From the NCBI GenBank assembly GCA_035222895.1, contig JAVYIG010001824.1, positions 124,001-188,000 of the forward strand: a DNA stretch of 64,000 bases, read 5' to 3'. This DNA comes from Strongylocentrotus droebachiensis (Eukaryota > Echinodermata > Echinoidea > Camarodonta > Strongylocentrotidae). The notes below the pieces were generated by a model that did not search any database, was not told where the DNA came from, and saw only the letters and a program-made list of their open reading frames with translations. Both the position numbers and the translations under genes were made by a program. Below are positions 22,795-34,254 of this stretch, piece by piece. Numbering within the stretch: position 1 is the first letter of the stretch; every line of letters begins with the position of its first letter.

Positions 22795-22962
22795 ATTGAG
22801 ACTCTTAACATCAAGTCTCAGGATCTGACTGAACGTCCCTCTGCATCACGTGATCTCGCTCAGTTTATCTGTAAGATGACTCATCTGAAGGACCTGACAC
22901 TCCGCAGTCGGTATCACGGTGACTTCTACTCAACATCTTTGTCGATGGCATCATGTGCAAAG
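22795..22962 (+). CDS. LRR exon, tandem array copy 6
   Basis: 56 codons, phase 0-0. First variable stretch NIKSQDLT, second strand LKDLTLRSR, then YHGDFYSTSLSMASCAK. The donor is GTATAT, slightly weaker than the GTATTG of the others. A 21.6 kb intron full of transposons follows. Confidence 0.85.
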
Positions 22963-23165
22963 GTATATATTTGATTATATTTGTTAGGACTCTTAGCATG
23001 TTACTACATGTTTTGTTATACCGGAGGAGTTCGATTCCTATATAGGCAAACGCAAGCGTACAATTTTACTCTCCCTATCGGTACACTTTTTAGAAGAAGC
23101 AGGTAGGAAAACCTAAACGTTTCAGGAAGTTGATGCGAAAAGTGAACTTTCTGTCATAAAACAAA

Positions 23166-23263
23166 AGAACCCCTTTGAAAAACAGTTTGTAGCTGACAAG
23201 GGCAATCCATCCCATGAGTGGAGAATAAACAAATTAAATAAATAAATAAATAAAGACTGAAGC
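23166..23263 (+). mobile_element. Short retroposed tail with AAAT repeats
   Basis: About 90 bp absent from the paralogous introns. It begins AGAACCCCTTTG, holds TGAGTGGAGAATAAAC and ends in (AAAT)n. Looks like a heavily truncated SINE or LINE end. Confidence 0.5.
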
Positions 23264-23685
23264 TATTAAGATTGATAGTAAATATGATGTACCATATTTT
23301 ACATTTCATCTGACAATTCGGAGTGCTACGGAATTGCTAAAGGATAGACGGCTATTTAAATTGTGAATACTGATGAGACTAAATATATGAATTTAAAAGG
23401 CTACAAGAATGTACAATCGAATCTATTCGTCCGCGTTTGTATTATTTATTTAAAACTGCAAAGTGTTCCATATATATTTGTTTTCACACCTTTCTGTTAT
23501 GTAATATTATTTTTTCATGTACTATAATTTCAAAAGGATGTCAGAATAACTTTAGTAAATGACAGATAAACTTTAGTAAATGAATGTGGATGGCAACTGT
23601 ATCATGATGTAAGGCGCATAACATAATTGTCAAGTAGCGTAATGTCAGCAATCGTTTATCCAATACAATGTTACTATTATAACAG

Positions 23686-23990
23686 ACTAAGACCTGGAAT
23701 CCAGTATGTTGATCAACCCCTCCACCTACCCCTCACTCGTTCCAACGTGGAAATGTAGTAGGGTTTGTAAGATTACCGGATCATATAGTTTTTCAAGTAC
23801 TTTTTCAATCCAATGTCAGAAGAACATATTGGTTTAGTAAATAAATGTGGATGGCAACTGTATCATGATGTAAATAGCGTAAGCATATTTTTCAAGTAGC
23901 GTAATGTGAGCAATAGTTTATCCAATACAATGTTACTATTATAACAGATTAGGACTTGAAACCCAGTATGTTGATCACCTCCTCCCCCTA
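23686..23990 (+). pseudogene. Two decayed LRR exon starts
   Basis: At 23686 (ACTAAGACCTGG) and at 23948 (ATTAGGACTTGA, a stop at codon 4), each after TAACAG and followed by C-rich sequence. Both are without LRR core. Confidence 0.4.
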
Positions 23991-24144
23991 TCTCTACTGC
24001 ACATCCAGAGTCTGGATCATATCCCCAACCCCAATCACAAAATCACAAAAATGATATGCATTGTCTTAATTTGCTTAACAAATCATGATAAATGTATTTT
24101 TTGTCACACGTGTAAAGTAATAATGAATATGCATGAGATGCATA

Positions 24145-24570
24145 GATCTGTTGGTTTATATTGCTTTCTATTGGTCCTATTGGTTTCTATTTGTCCAATT
24201 GGTTTCTATTTAATATTGGTCCTATTGGTTTCAATTGGCCCTATTAGACTTTAATGGGATTTCAATTGGACCAATCGGCCCCATTTGACTTTAAAAGGTT
24301 TTCAATTGGTTTCAATTGGACCAATTGAAGTCCAACTTCAGGCCAATTGGGGTCCCATTAGAGTCTAATGGGGCCTAGGCCAATGGGGCCAATGGGTCCA
24401 ATTGGTCCAATAGGGACAATCTGGACCAATTGAAACCATCTGAAGTCCTATTAAAGTCCCATTGAAACCTGTTAAAACATATTGACACCAATTGAAACGA
24501 ATTGGAACGAATTGGAACCAATTGAATCCAGTTGAAAATTCAATTGGTGTTCAATTGGTTTCAATTGGAT
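24145..24570. repeat. CAATTGG / ATTGG short-repeat cluster
   Basis: About 420 bp of phased words of about 10 bp, such as ATTGGTTTCA, ATTGGACCAATTG and TTAATGGGG. The left half is mostly ATTGG-type, the right half mostly CCAAT-type, so the whole is an imperfect palindrome centred near 24330. CAATTG is itself a palindrome. No ORF of interest. Confidence 0.8.
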
Positions 24571-24808
24571 TTTCGTCTTAATCAAGTTCGCTGTTACAAA
24601 GCTGCTCAGCTCAGTACGTATGGGGTCTGCTCGCTATTAGGGACTTTTAGAATGACTGGACGAGAACACGACGAACGCCGACTAATCATGCGTGTCAACG
24701 TACTTAACTGCCCATGTTGACTACAATTAGAATCTTTTAGATTGCACTCGACGATATACATGCATGCAGGAAGTAACACTATGAACATCACGGACAAAGA
24801 AAGAGGAC

Positions 24809-24980
24809 AAAATATACAGTTCCTCATTCTACCCTCAACAAAAGAACATCCCTTCACTGCTATTATGTAAAAATGTGTAGAACAGGTGAATATGCATGTG
24901 ATGTGACACCTGTTCTACACATTTGTACATAATAGCAGGGAAGGAATGTTCCTTTGTCTACCTGAGGAACTGTATATTTT
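24809..24980. repeat. Inverted repeat of about 80-bp arms
   Basis: AAAATATACAGTTCCTCA at 24809 faces TGAGGAACTGTATATTTT at 24963-24980. The innermost pair is AAATGTGTAGAACAGGTG (24871-24888) and CACCTGTTCTACACATTT (24907-24924), with an 18-nt loop. Arms match with a few mismatches. A foldback MITE or hairpin RNA source. Confidence 0.8.
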
Positions 24981-25004
24981 ATGCGCACGCGGCATACTAG
25001 TACC

Positions 25005-25050
25005 TTGAGCATGTAAAGGCGCTATATAAATACCAATTTGTATGTATGTA
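25005..25050 (+). repeat. SINE/LINE-type tail
   Basis: AAAGGCGCTATATAAATACC followed by TTTGTATGTATG is a known kind of 3' tail in animal SINE/LINE pairs. Only the tail is visible here. Confidence 0.4.
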
Positions 25051-25232
25051 CTAGATTTAGGAAAATCAAGGTTGACGCATTCTCGATCGCCGACTGAGAC
25101 GACGTAACGCATGCGCAGTGCCTTAAAATTACGTCACACGTTGCAGTCAAAGCTGTAGACGTGCAAATATAAAAGTCCCTATTACAAAACTGCTCAGCTC
25201 AGTAAATATTGGATGGGTGACACACCCACGGC

Positions 25233-25645
25233 CAGGCACGGATCCAGGGGAGGGCCGAGGGGGGTCTCCTCCCGGGGTCTCCAGCCTCTGGACCCCACGC
25301 CAATTAGTGACCTACCAGTGTCATTAATAAGGTATCAAAATATGCTCATCTGACCGTTATGAATGCCCATAGCCCCTGAGCTTTCGGGGCTCCGCCCCTA
25401 GACACCACGCCAATTTATGCTACACTCTGCCTGGTCGTTAATACTTTAGCTTTGGCCCCACCCACTTCGAAAATCGTTCAGCGTGACCTGCGTAAAATAG
25501 TAGTGGTGATGCGGATTTTCGTTCAGCCCCCCCCCCTCAAACGTTTTTGCTCATTACGCCACTGCTGGTCACCATTATACCAATATTTGGCTCGCATGAT
25601 CTTAAGTTTGACCCCCCCCCTAAATCATTGGATCCGCGCGGCCTA
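25233..25645. mobile_element. hAT-like MITE with 8-bp target duplication
   Basis: Flanked by CCCACGGC on both sides (25225-25232 and 25646-25653). The ends are imperfect inverted repeats: CAGGCACGGATCCAGG and, read from the right, TAGGCCGCGCGGATCCAA. An 8-bp duplication and C/TA-G-type ends fit the hAT superfamily. About 410 bp, C/G-run rich, no transposase. Confidence 0.75.
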
Positions 25646-25739
25646 CCCACGGCTGTGGCATAGCTGTGGGGGCAAATGGCCCCGAATATTTGTGTTTAAA
25701 AAAAAAAAAATTACCTTTTATCTTTATTAATTTTCAAAA

Positions 25740-26050
25740 TAAAAGGGCATTTATAAGAGATGAAAAGAAAACTTATCAGGAGGGGAAGGGGCACTTGTCA
25801 AAGTAAAACGAGTATCTCTCGGAATTGGATAGGATCATTTACAAGAGATGAAAATGGGCGCTTACGAGAATGAAAAGTGGCATTTATGGGAAGGGAAAGG
25901 GGCTCTTTTTCAAATAGGGGGCGCTTATCAAAAGTGAAAAGGGGCGCTTCTCGTACCTGAAAAGGGGAATTTGTCAAATGAAAAGGGGTACGTGTCAAAA
26001 TAAAAGGGGCACTTATCTTATGTAAAGAGGGGCGCTTTTGGGGAACTTGA
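25740..26050. repeat. Degenerate AAAAGGGGCRCTT tandem array
   Basis: Some twelve units of 17-30 bp of the kind AAAAGGGGCGCTTRTCAAA. The minus-strand ORF over it is repeat translation. A GC-rich end (GGCACTGTGCCCCC at about 26061) closes it. Confidence 0.7.
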
Positions 26051-26271
26051 ACAAGTGGGGGCACTGTGCCCCCTGCCCCCTGGGAGCGCCGCCTGAGTTC
26101 TAACATAATAGTTTACTAGAAAGATGGCGCATTACAAATGCTGTATTTATTATTATTATTGTATATATTTTTTACAAGGGTCTGAAATTCAGACTATTAC
26201 TAAAATGATTGCAATCACTAAAGTCAATTCGACAACTATATTGCTCGTTATTTACCCACTTAAAGACATTT

Positions 26272-26381
26272 TCAAGCCCTTTCGTTTTGAGGGAAGTTCT
26301 AAATTAATATAATCTTTCAAATGCTGTTGGACTTTAACCTTTTCATTTTGGGGGGCTTGTGAAAGGGACATAGTACCTTTA
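26272..26381 (+). repeat. Dispersed repeat, copy 1 of 2
   Basis: From TTCAAGCCC through GGGAAGTTCTAAATTA to GGGACATAGTACCTTTAA. The second copy is at 44257-44365 in the same orientation, so the two bracket the transposon-filled part of the large intron. Confidence 0.7.
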
Positions 26382-26382
26382 A

Positions 26383-26579
26383 AAGCCCCCCCCCCCCCCC
26401 CCCCCCCACCTGAGTGTCAAACTTATGAAAATTTACTTTGGTGACACGATGATATATTTTACAAGGAAACCACCTCAGCCCCCTCCCCGAAAATAAATAT
26501 AGATGTCCGACATCGGAATATCCGTTTCGTCATCATATAGGTGTAGGAGGCGTAGGGGGGGGGGGGGGGGGGGGGGGGC
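26383..26579. repeat. Poly-C and poly-G runs
   Basis: About 24 C at 26384-26407 and about 23 G at 26556-26578, 150 bp apart on one strand and so able to pair with each other. Lengths may be assembly-sensitive. Confidence 0.6.
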
Positions 26580-28600
26580 TGGGATATTTCATAACTTAAA
26601 ATTCAATTTCAAATTGTATTGATTTGGAATCTCAACTTCTTTGTATAACATTGGATAACAAATTTCGAAATTATAGTGTGACATAGGCTAATTGAGTGTA
26701 AGAGAAAAGACGACAATAACCAGGAATGACAAATATTAACCAACTACTGCATGTCTCTTCTATAATACAGGGATAGGAATATATTATTTCACTAGCATCC
26801 TTTTTACAATTTTTTTTATTTCTCTTAAAAAAAAAAAAAAAATACAACATGACAGTAAGACAATATATATATATATATATATACTATGTATATGCTTTAT
26901 GATTACCAACCCCTCCTACGAGATAATCCCGACAATACGACCCTTTTCCAAACTCGTCGGAGACAGAGCATGGGATGACAATATATCATTCTTTTTACAA
27001 AACTAAATTCCATCGAGATTAATAATATGGTTTTAAAAATCTATTCCTGTTCTCTGAGTGTATGATGAACTGACAGGTGGTCAGAATATTATGATGAGTT
27101 TGTTCTTTAACTATCTATCTCGTTTCATGAAAACTCACGTAGCCCGCCTCGACCCTTGAAATGAAGAGAGTACAGACCGGTGTTATTTCTTGGTAAAAGT
27201 AACAGTAGAATGCTTTGATTTAGACAAAAAATCAAACACATGAGTCTATACAAAATAATGATATAAATATGTTGAGTTCAAATATACATGTATCAAGATA
27301 CTGTAACCAAGAGGTTATTCAGTCTCACTAATGAACTTAACATGGATAACACAATGTATTAACAAGTTCCTATTTAAATAACATCTACATATTATAAGAG
27401 CAGTTTCATTATCAAATCGAAAGAAAAAAAATAGTACGTATCATATACAGATATATTATAATGATATATATGTTTTGTTCTTATAAGTACACATCATATT
27501 CATACCTAATATGGTGATTCGTAATACCCTAACTCTAAATTTAATGACCTTCATTGTACCTAGACAATCTTATCAAAACGCGCTAATCTATTATCCTATC
27601 AGATTTAGAAATAATAATACTAACATAGAAATGTGTTGTATTCCTCAAGCACACAACACATAAATAATCTCCGGTGTAAATATCGTTTTACGAAAACGAT
27701 CTTATCAATCAATACTGCAATCTGCATGTGATTCACCTATTATTGCACTATTATTATGCTTCAACTACCTATGACATATAACATAGAAATAGAAAAGAAT
27801 AATCATAAACTAGATACAAGACTATAGACTAAAGAATATTGATTGTCTCCAAGATATTTAATAACTTCCACTTATGCAATATACAGCAACACATGTTGTA
27901 TTATAAGCAAATCAATATCCAAACATCAACCTTCAAATACAATTATGGGATAATTATGAGCAGGTTCATTCTATTGAAAAGTACCAAATAATAATGGTCA
28001 GACAATCCCTTGTGCCAGGCAAATGCAAACTCTTCACAGTGTTTCCAGCTTCTAATCTGAGCTCTTAAAGTAGCTTGGCGAAGAAATTTCACATAAATCA
28101 CTCAAAATTGGCAAATTATACATGTCCGGATAGCGTAGACCAATTTGAAGACACACATTCTGCTCTAAAGTCTTGTAAATATAAATGAAACGCGGTAAGA
28201 AGCTTTTTACAAGAACCTTCTCAGAACTTCTATTCCTGGCTTGAACATTGTTCGCGCAGTAGGCCGATTATGACGTCACTGGTTGGGCACGATCGCAATT
28301 CTAGGCCTCAAGCTCGCCTCTCGCACAGCTCGCGTGCGGTATTTTGCATAGTCCTATACGTTTACATTATCCAGACTTTGCATGCTTCATATCCTGACCA
28401 GAAAGTGGAATAACAATCTCTAGAAATCATGTAATTACATATAATATTAAGCAAATTTATGTAACACAATACGAGGGGAGAATCGTGCAATTCGATTTGT
28501 CCAAATACCCTTCCGTTCTGTGTAATTTGCTGAGATGTTTTGTATTTGTTCGGTCATCATGCCTTGGCGCTGGCGTGATAGTGATTGCAGTTGATTATCG
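26580..28600. other. Intron, AT-rich, no gene
   Basis: A (TA)n run lies at 26862-26882. A CpG-containing patch with TGACGTCA lies near 28272. Nothing else was recognised in about 2 kb. Confidence 0.45.
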
Positions 28601-28605
28601 TATCA

Positions 28606-28825
28606 GGACAATTACCCCCTGGGCAATCACCCCCCGGAAAATTACCCCTGGAAAACTACCCCCGTAGGACGATTACCCCCCGGAGAATTACCCCCCGAGG
28701 CCAATTACCCCCCAAGGACAACTACCCCCCCCCCCGAGGCCAATTACCCCCCAAGGACAACCACCCCCGAGAACAACTACCCCCGAGGACAATTACCACC
28801 GAGGACAATTACCCCCCCCCCCCCA
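28606..28825. repeat. GGACAATTACCCCC array, locus 1
   Basis: About thirteen degenerate 14-19 bp units, GAGGACAATTACCCCCC and variants. The first units (AGGACAATTACCCCCTGGGC) match the end of the inverted array at 41128 unit by unit. Confidence 0.8.
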
Positions 28826-28837
28826 TGGACACTCCTG

Positions 28838-29055
28838 GGCATGGCGGCTCGGTGGTTAGAGCGCCCGCCTCATGGGTTCGAACCCCGGCCGAGTCATACC
28901 AAAGACTTATAACAATGGGACCTTCTGCCTTCTAGCTAGGCGCTCAGCATATTAGATTGGAGAAGGGTAGTAATAACGTATTATGTTATGCAGGGCCCGC
29001 TGGAAGAGCAGTTTCATAAATGAAGTGGCTACCCTGGGTAAATAAAACGTTATTA
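28838..29055 (+). mobile_element. tRNA-derived SINE (GGCTCGGTGGTTAGAGC type)
   Basis: A-box region TGGCGGCTCGGTGGTTAGAG at 28842-28861 and a perfect B-box GGTTCGAACCC at 28875-28885. The two boxes are about 14 nt closer than in a tRNA, so part of the anticodon arm is deleted. The body has CAAAGACTTATAACAATGGG. The 3' end GCTACCCTGGGTAAATAAAACG resembles a LINE tail, as used for retroposition in trans. The deletion may weaken Pol III initiation. Confidence 0.8.
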
Positions 29056-30080
29056 GGTGGTCTGTCGATGACAAATCACCTATTGATTTCGCTAGAATTT
29101 TCTTTCTTTATTTCTTTATTCTTTATTTTTATTTCTTCCGTACACTTTTTTGTCCACACGTTTACTCGAAATCGACATGGTCAATTTCCTTCAAATTTGT
29201 GTCAGTCATAAAGCCCTATGATTTCAAGTCTAATTAACTTCTTCAAGTTCATGGGGTCATCGTGACGTCATCCAGGCGCCATTTTGTAAAAAGCAGGTCA
29301 TTATCATATCTCGATAACGAGTAATAAAAAATGAACCATATTTAGTATACATCAATTTCAGGTCAAAGGTCAACTAAAAATTTCTACAAATTCCGCGCGC
29401 GCACCTCGACGCGCACGTACGCGCGCATTCAAATTTTAAAATGCTCAAATTCGTTCCAAATTAATTTTGCATACGTTTCAGGCCATTTTAAGCATTTTAA
29501 GCAAAAAAACGCGCACACGCGCATATGTGCGCGTTTTCGCGCATACTTGCATTTTGCAACGTAGAATCGCCAAATTTTCTCCCTCATCGTATTTGGCACA
29601 TTTTTTCAAGCATTTTGATACCTTGTTCACTTTTTTATGACCATTAATAACGGAATGAGCGTCCGTTAAGATACGCATCCGTGCGTGCGAGCTCTTGTAA
29701 TACATAACATACATGTGCAAAAACATGCCTATACAAAATTCATTGTAACTCTTCAGGATGGATAGATACCCCCAATTTTCTTTCATATTTAGATAGATTA
29801 TGAGTCGGAAATATGATTTCATGTCTCATTTGACCCTAAATTAACTCATGACGTCATCATAATGGCCTCCGAACTCAAAATTTCAATTTGCATATTATGA
29901 CGTCAGCAGATTTTTGGAAAATTGATTGTATCTCTGTAAATATTGATCAATTTTCTTTCAAATTTTGATATGTTCTACCTGAGAATATTTTCTACAAATG
30001 CAGTCACCACGATATTTCATTTTGACAATGGTATCATGGCGTATTTTTGCGATTAAAGGAGGCATGTCAATTATTTACAT
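29056..30080. other. Repeat-like sequence with TGACGTCA and GCGCGC words
   Basis: Several GACGTCA words (near 29264, 29852, 29899), GCGCGC runs at 29395-29525 and a DR1 site at 29360. It reads like an old dispersed element. The ORF on the minus strand (29478-29822) has no family features. Confidence 0.35.
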
Positions 30081-30240
30081 TTTGCGTGTATTCTCTATGA
30101 GACATGACTTTTTCTCAAAACTGGATGCTACATTCTCGTCTTTCGCGAGCAATATCTCCGTCAGTTTATCTTTGTTTACGCTGAGCTTTGAGTATGTTGT
30201 AGCTGAGACAATAAGCTATCACAAGTGTGCCCTTTATTTT
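30081..30240. repeat. Tandemly duplicated block, copy 1
   Basis: GCGTGTATTCTCTATGAGAC, ATGACTTTTTCTCAAA, GCGAGCAATATC and AGTATGTTGTAGCTGAGAC recur in order at 30548-30690. The tRNA-like element lies between the copies. Confidence 0.7.
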
Positions 30241-30334
30241 TCGATCAGATGCCGGGATCATGCTCATACTTCACTTACAAAGTGGGATTTGAGAATTCCA
30301 TTTTCCGTTTACGTGTAATCTCTATGGGAAATGT

Positions 30335-30414
30335 TTTGGTATATCGGTAACGCACTTGACTTCCGACCTCGAGGTCCCTGGTTCGAGTCCGGGCGTCTCT
30401 AACAATTTTTTTTT
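30335..30414 (+). mobile_element. tRNA-like sequence with Pol III-type terminator
   Basis: A-box-like TGGTATATCGGTAACGC, an anticodon stem CTTGA/TCGAG, then T-arm CCTGG-TTCGAGT-CCGGG with B-box GGTTCGAGTCC (30380-30390). A run of nine T begins at 30406. The 5' acceptor strand does not pair with the 3' one and the anticodon loop is 9 nt, so it is a SINE head or tRNA pseudogene rather than a working tRNA. Confidence 0.6.
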
Positions 30415-30719
30415 CTTTACTTTTTTTCTTTTTGACCTTTCACTGTACCATCTCCTTTGAATATTAAAACACATACAATCGCAAATAATGTAATAAACAA
30501 CCATATTTTTTTTATTATTACCCTTTTATCACTTGATCCATTACTCTTTGCGTGTAATCCTTATGGGAGATGACTTTTTCTCAAATCTGAATTCTACATT
30601 TTTGTCTTTTGCGAGCAATATCGCCGTTATTTCGGCTTGATTTTTGTTGATTTTTTAGTATGTTGTAGCTGAGACTATATACTATCTAAATGTTCTCTAA
30701 TTTTTTTCAGTCTGATGTC

Positions 30720-30842
30720 ATCAAGGTCTGTTGATGATAATCATCAACATCATCATGATCATGATCATCATCATAATCGTCATCACCATTACTATCAAGA
30801 TCATCATCATGATCATCATCATGATCATGATCATCATCATTG
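30720..30842. repeat. ATC/ATG microsatellite
   Basis: Imperfect (CAT)n/(GAT)n mix with many TGATCA-type palindromes. Confidence 0.7.
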
Positions 30843-30929
30843 TTTACATGTTTATATAACTTGAAGGCAGACCACCTTATTCGTCCTCGTGACGAATTAA
30901 ATTCTAGTTATTATTATTATTATTATTAC

Positions 30930-31092
30930 CCTCGAGGACAACTATCCCCCAGGAAAACTACCCCCGAGGAAAAATTACCCCCCTCCCGAGGACAACTACC
31001 CCTCCCCCCTTCGAGGACAACTCCCCCCCCCCCCCCACGAGGACAATAACCCCTGGAGGACAACTACCCCAATGACAATCACCCCGAGGAAT
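30930..31092. repeat. GGACAATTACCCCC array, locus 2
   Basis: About nine units in the same orientation as locus 1, e.g. GAGGACAACTACCCC. Short and more diverged. Confidence 0.75.
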
Positions 31093-32321
31093 TTATAACA
31101 CTGTGACGTATAACGCAAGCTTCTCTCCAAATTGCTATTTACAGAAAATTGCATGAACCTTCATTTTCTTTGTTATTTATGAAGTTCATTTCAGTCTATT
31201 CAAATTATTCAATTCGATATGGGGGGGGGGGGAGGAGGTTGCCCATTTCCCCTGTAGTTTTGCTACCGAGTAAAGAACAGAAATTACATTTCTTAGAAAT
31301 TGAACAAAGTTGCGCGCAGATGAGTACGCGTTACATCCTCTCTCACCATCAATGGCACAACAAAGAAATTAGGATGTAAGATTTCCTTTATGCATCCTCT
31401 GTAAAAAAAAATAATCAGCTGATCTTGTATTTGTCTTTGTATATATAATGGGCACTTATCCATGCCATGATCCATAATTAAGGTTTTCTTCACGTTATCT
31501 ATATCTATTTATTTATGTTGTCATGCTGAAGTATAATATGTTTTCGTGTACGTTAAATTATTTTGAAATAGAAATTGCCTTCAAATTATATGTACGGTGC
31601 CATGTCAAAAGAAAATAAATATCCGCTCTCTGGTAATTCATCTCATTTGATTTTGTAACTCCAGCACAGCGTTTTTCAACCGGGGTGCCGCAAGAGAATG
31701 ATTTGGAAAACGTTGATTTTGTACAAAAATCAAATACCAGAAATGGTTAAAATGTGTAATTACATGAGAAAATAAAATTTTGAAGATACTAAAGTGTCTT
31801 CCTTCTTCGCTCGCTGACAATATTTTGACAGCAAGGCATATATGGGCAACGAGAGGCCCGAATATCCTCATATTCGTGTATCAAGGTCATGACCGAATAT
31901 ATCACTTTTTATTCATGTACATTCGGCGGCAAGGTGCCCGCATACAGTACTTTAAATAGTTTATATAGTGTGTGGATTACAAACTAATTTGTTACCAGTT
32001 TGAAAATGTCTTCTCCTTTTTATTCTTAAATGTGCCCATACGTGTGTGCATAGCACTTGACGAGAGCCAGAGTCATGCAAATGTAATAGTCTGTAAAGAC
32101 TTTGGGATTTGGGAGAAACTTTTCATTTCTTAAGAAGGTACCGTGACTAACAAAAAGTTAAAATAACGCTGCTCCAGAGAAATGTATTTTGAAAAGCACT
32201 GGACAATTACCTAAAACGTACATCCTTCGTGGAAATTAACAACCGCACTAGCGTTGCATAAATTATAATATAACGGAAATGTGTAGTAATGAGGAAGACA
32301 ACGAGCGATAGTATTAGAAAG
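31093..32321. other. Intron left of the YR retrotransposon, nothing recognised
   Basis: A G-run at 31221-31231; otherwise AT-rich with no gene. Just left of the element, AGGAAGACAAC (32292-32302) is a near complement of the last part of the B repeat (GTTGTCTTCTTCCT). Confidence 0.4.
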
Positions 32322-32602
32322 AATAACGTGATCATAATAAATGATCAGAGTCATTCTGGGAGAGTCAAGGATAGACAAAACAATTGCTGGCATAGGCCAG
32401 AAATAGCGCGCGCCTTTTACAGCTGTTTAAGCGGTGCCTTTGTGAGACAGCGACATGTGAAATTTACCTCTGTAAAGAAACCGAAAATGCGCACAGCCAG
32501 TGAATCTACAACGGTGGAGTTATGCGCGCAGTAAGCGTGGGAACGCCGTGTGCAAGATTTTCTCACTTTCGACTTTATCTCCGCTCGGAGAAGTCCTTTT
32601 TC
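32322..32602 (+). repeat. A1 split direct repeat
   Basis: 281 bp, identical by eye with A2 at 39330-39610. Near its start is the inverted pair TGATCAT-aataa-ATGATCA (32329-32347), a good candidate for recombinase binding at the circle junction. Confidence 0.88.
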
Positions 32603-32670
32603 GAGAAGGCTCTACAATTGAGTATACAGATAAGTCTAAATAACGAGAGGAAATCCCAGTATATCGAAAG

Positions 32671-34131
32671 ATGGGAAAGCGGAAATCAAGCCAGAGCCGG
32701 GTGGCCCGCCAACCAAAGATTGCTAGGCCTAGACAGTCTACAAGATTAAGGCAGTCTAGCAACGACACCACTCAAGACGTACTCGGCACCTCAACTCCCC
32801 GGCGGGCGGGGCGGCCAAAACGGGCGAGGCACTCGAGCGGTAACCCCAACAGTGGACGCTCAGCCACTACCAGCATAAACCCGGCTCCGGAGACTGACGG
32901 ACCACAATACAGTGGAAACGAGACAACTGGAGCGAACCAGTCATCAAGCCAGCCGCCTTCACATGCACAGCCAATGCAAGGTGAGGTAGACGTAGCTATG
33001 CAATCACATTTACCAGAAATATCACAATTTAGTGAAACAACAAGACATAGATTTAACAATCTTGGAAGCGAGAGGGAAAGCAACTTGGTGGTTTCCTTCC
33101 CCTCGATTGTACCAAACACCGGTAGCCTATACGCTGGCTTTCAATTACAAATTACACACAACGAGAGTGACACTAGGCCTAGAGCTAGTCATAATTTGAG
33201 GGATAATGAAGCCCATCCTCCCACACGGGCAAGCAGTGTCGGGCAATCGATTCAGTCAGGCGCTATTGCCTGGGATACAAGGGGGGAGCACAGTGGTGCA
33301 CACATATATAACACAGATCAGTCGCCCTTGTTTTCGGTCACTGATAGACTGGGGACTAAAGTACACCACAATATGAAGGAAAAAATATGGAGAGGGCAAT
33401 ATGTAGATTTCAATACACTTCTTGAGACACAAAATATAGCAATATAATTAATGTTAGAGGCAGTAGACGAACAAGCCCCTAATTTAGCAATATCTCACGA
33501 AGGGGGAAGGTTAGTGCTGAAATTCGCTACCTTTAATAAAAATAAAATCGTGTCCATTGAATGGTGGACCGATGCATTTTTGTATATATCAGTATTTATT
33601 TAGAAGCCAATTTAATTCGCTCACATGAGCTTCTGAAATATGGGCAATTAATTCGATCTGCTGCCTCTCGGTATTATGGGTATGGTTGGAGAGACTACGA
33701 TATCGAATTTCGACATCGCATGCACAGAAAAGGCGGGCTGTGGTCATCAATAGTTGGGGAATTGTGGCTCCTTCACGTAATAGGTGGGGGATCTCCGCGA
33801 AACATGCGGATACAAGACCGCCCCCAAACCCAATAGGGATCGTGGGCAACCAAGCGGGAATGGGCCACACCCCGGGGGTCGAGCACAATAAAGTTCACAC
33901 CCAATATGAATAAGGGAAGGGCGCCATTTCGGGCACAAAACTTTCGTGGCGGAGAATGCTTTGAATTTAATTACCGGTCAGGGCAATGCTCTAGATAGGC
34001 ATGCCGCTTTACACACGCATGTACCATTTGTGGTAACAAAGGGCATGGGAAAATCCACTGCACTGGAGTCCAACGGTTAAATTTCAAAGCCATCAAACCC
34101 AATAACAAATAATTGCACCTCCAGAAATGGG
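32671..34131 (+). pseudogene. gag-like ORF of the YR retrotransposon, broken
   Basis: First open part 32671-33447 (258 residues): basic N-terminus (MGKRKSSQSR, RPKRARHSSG), a Ser/Thr/Gln-rich middle, then LGTKVHHNMKEKIWRGQYVD, the conserved patch of DIRS-group Gag. The frame stops there, but similarity goes on: VLKFATFNKNK with EWWTDAF, then a shifted frame at 33561 with LLKYGQLIRSAASRYYGYGW, and a Cys/His-rich end near 33948-34080 of the GECFEFN...CRFTHACTICGNKGHG kind, a CCHC-like nucleic acid binder. At least one stop and one frameshift. It would coat the RNA in the particle. Confidence 0.75.
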
Positions 34132-34254
34132 GAACAAATATAGAAGAATAATAAAGATATACATGGCAATTTGAAAGAAGATAATAACATAACGCAACAG
34201 ATGAGTGACTTAATGTTTTTAGCACAAAAACACCAATTATAACCGAGAACTTAA

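Noticed and set aside
28606-31092. CRISPR-like array (regular ACCCCC units)
   Set aside because: Units are degenerate and adjacent with no constant repeat and unique spacers; the DNA is animal.
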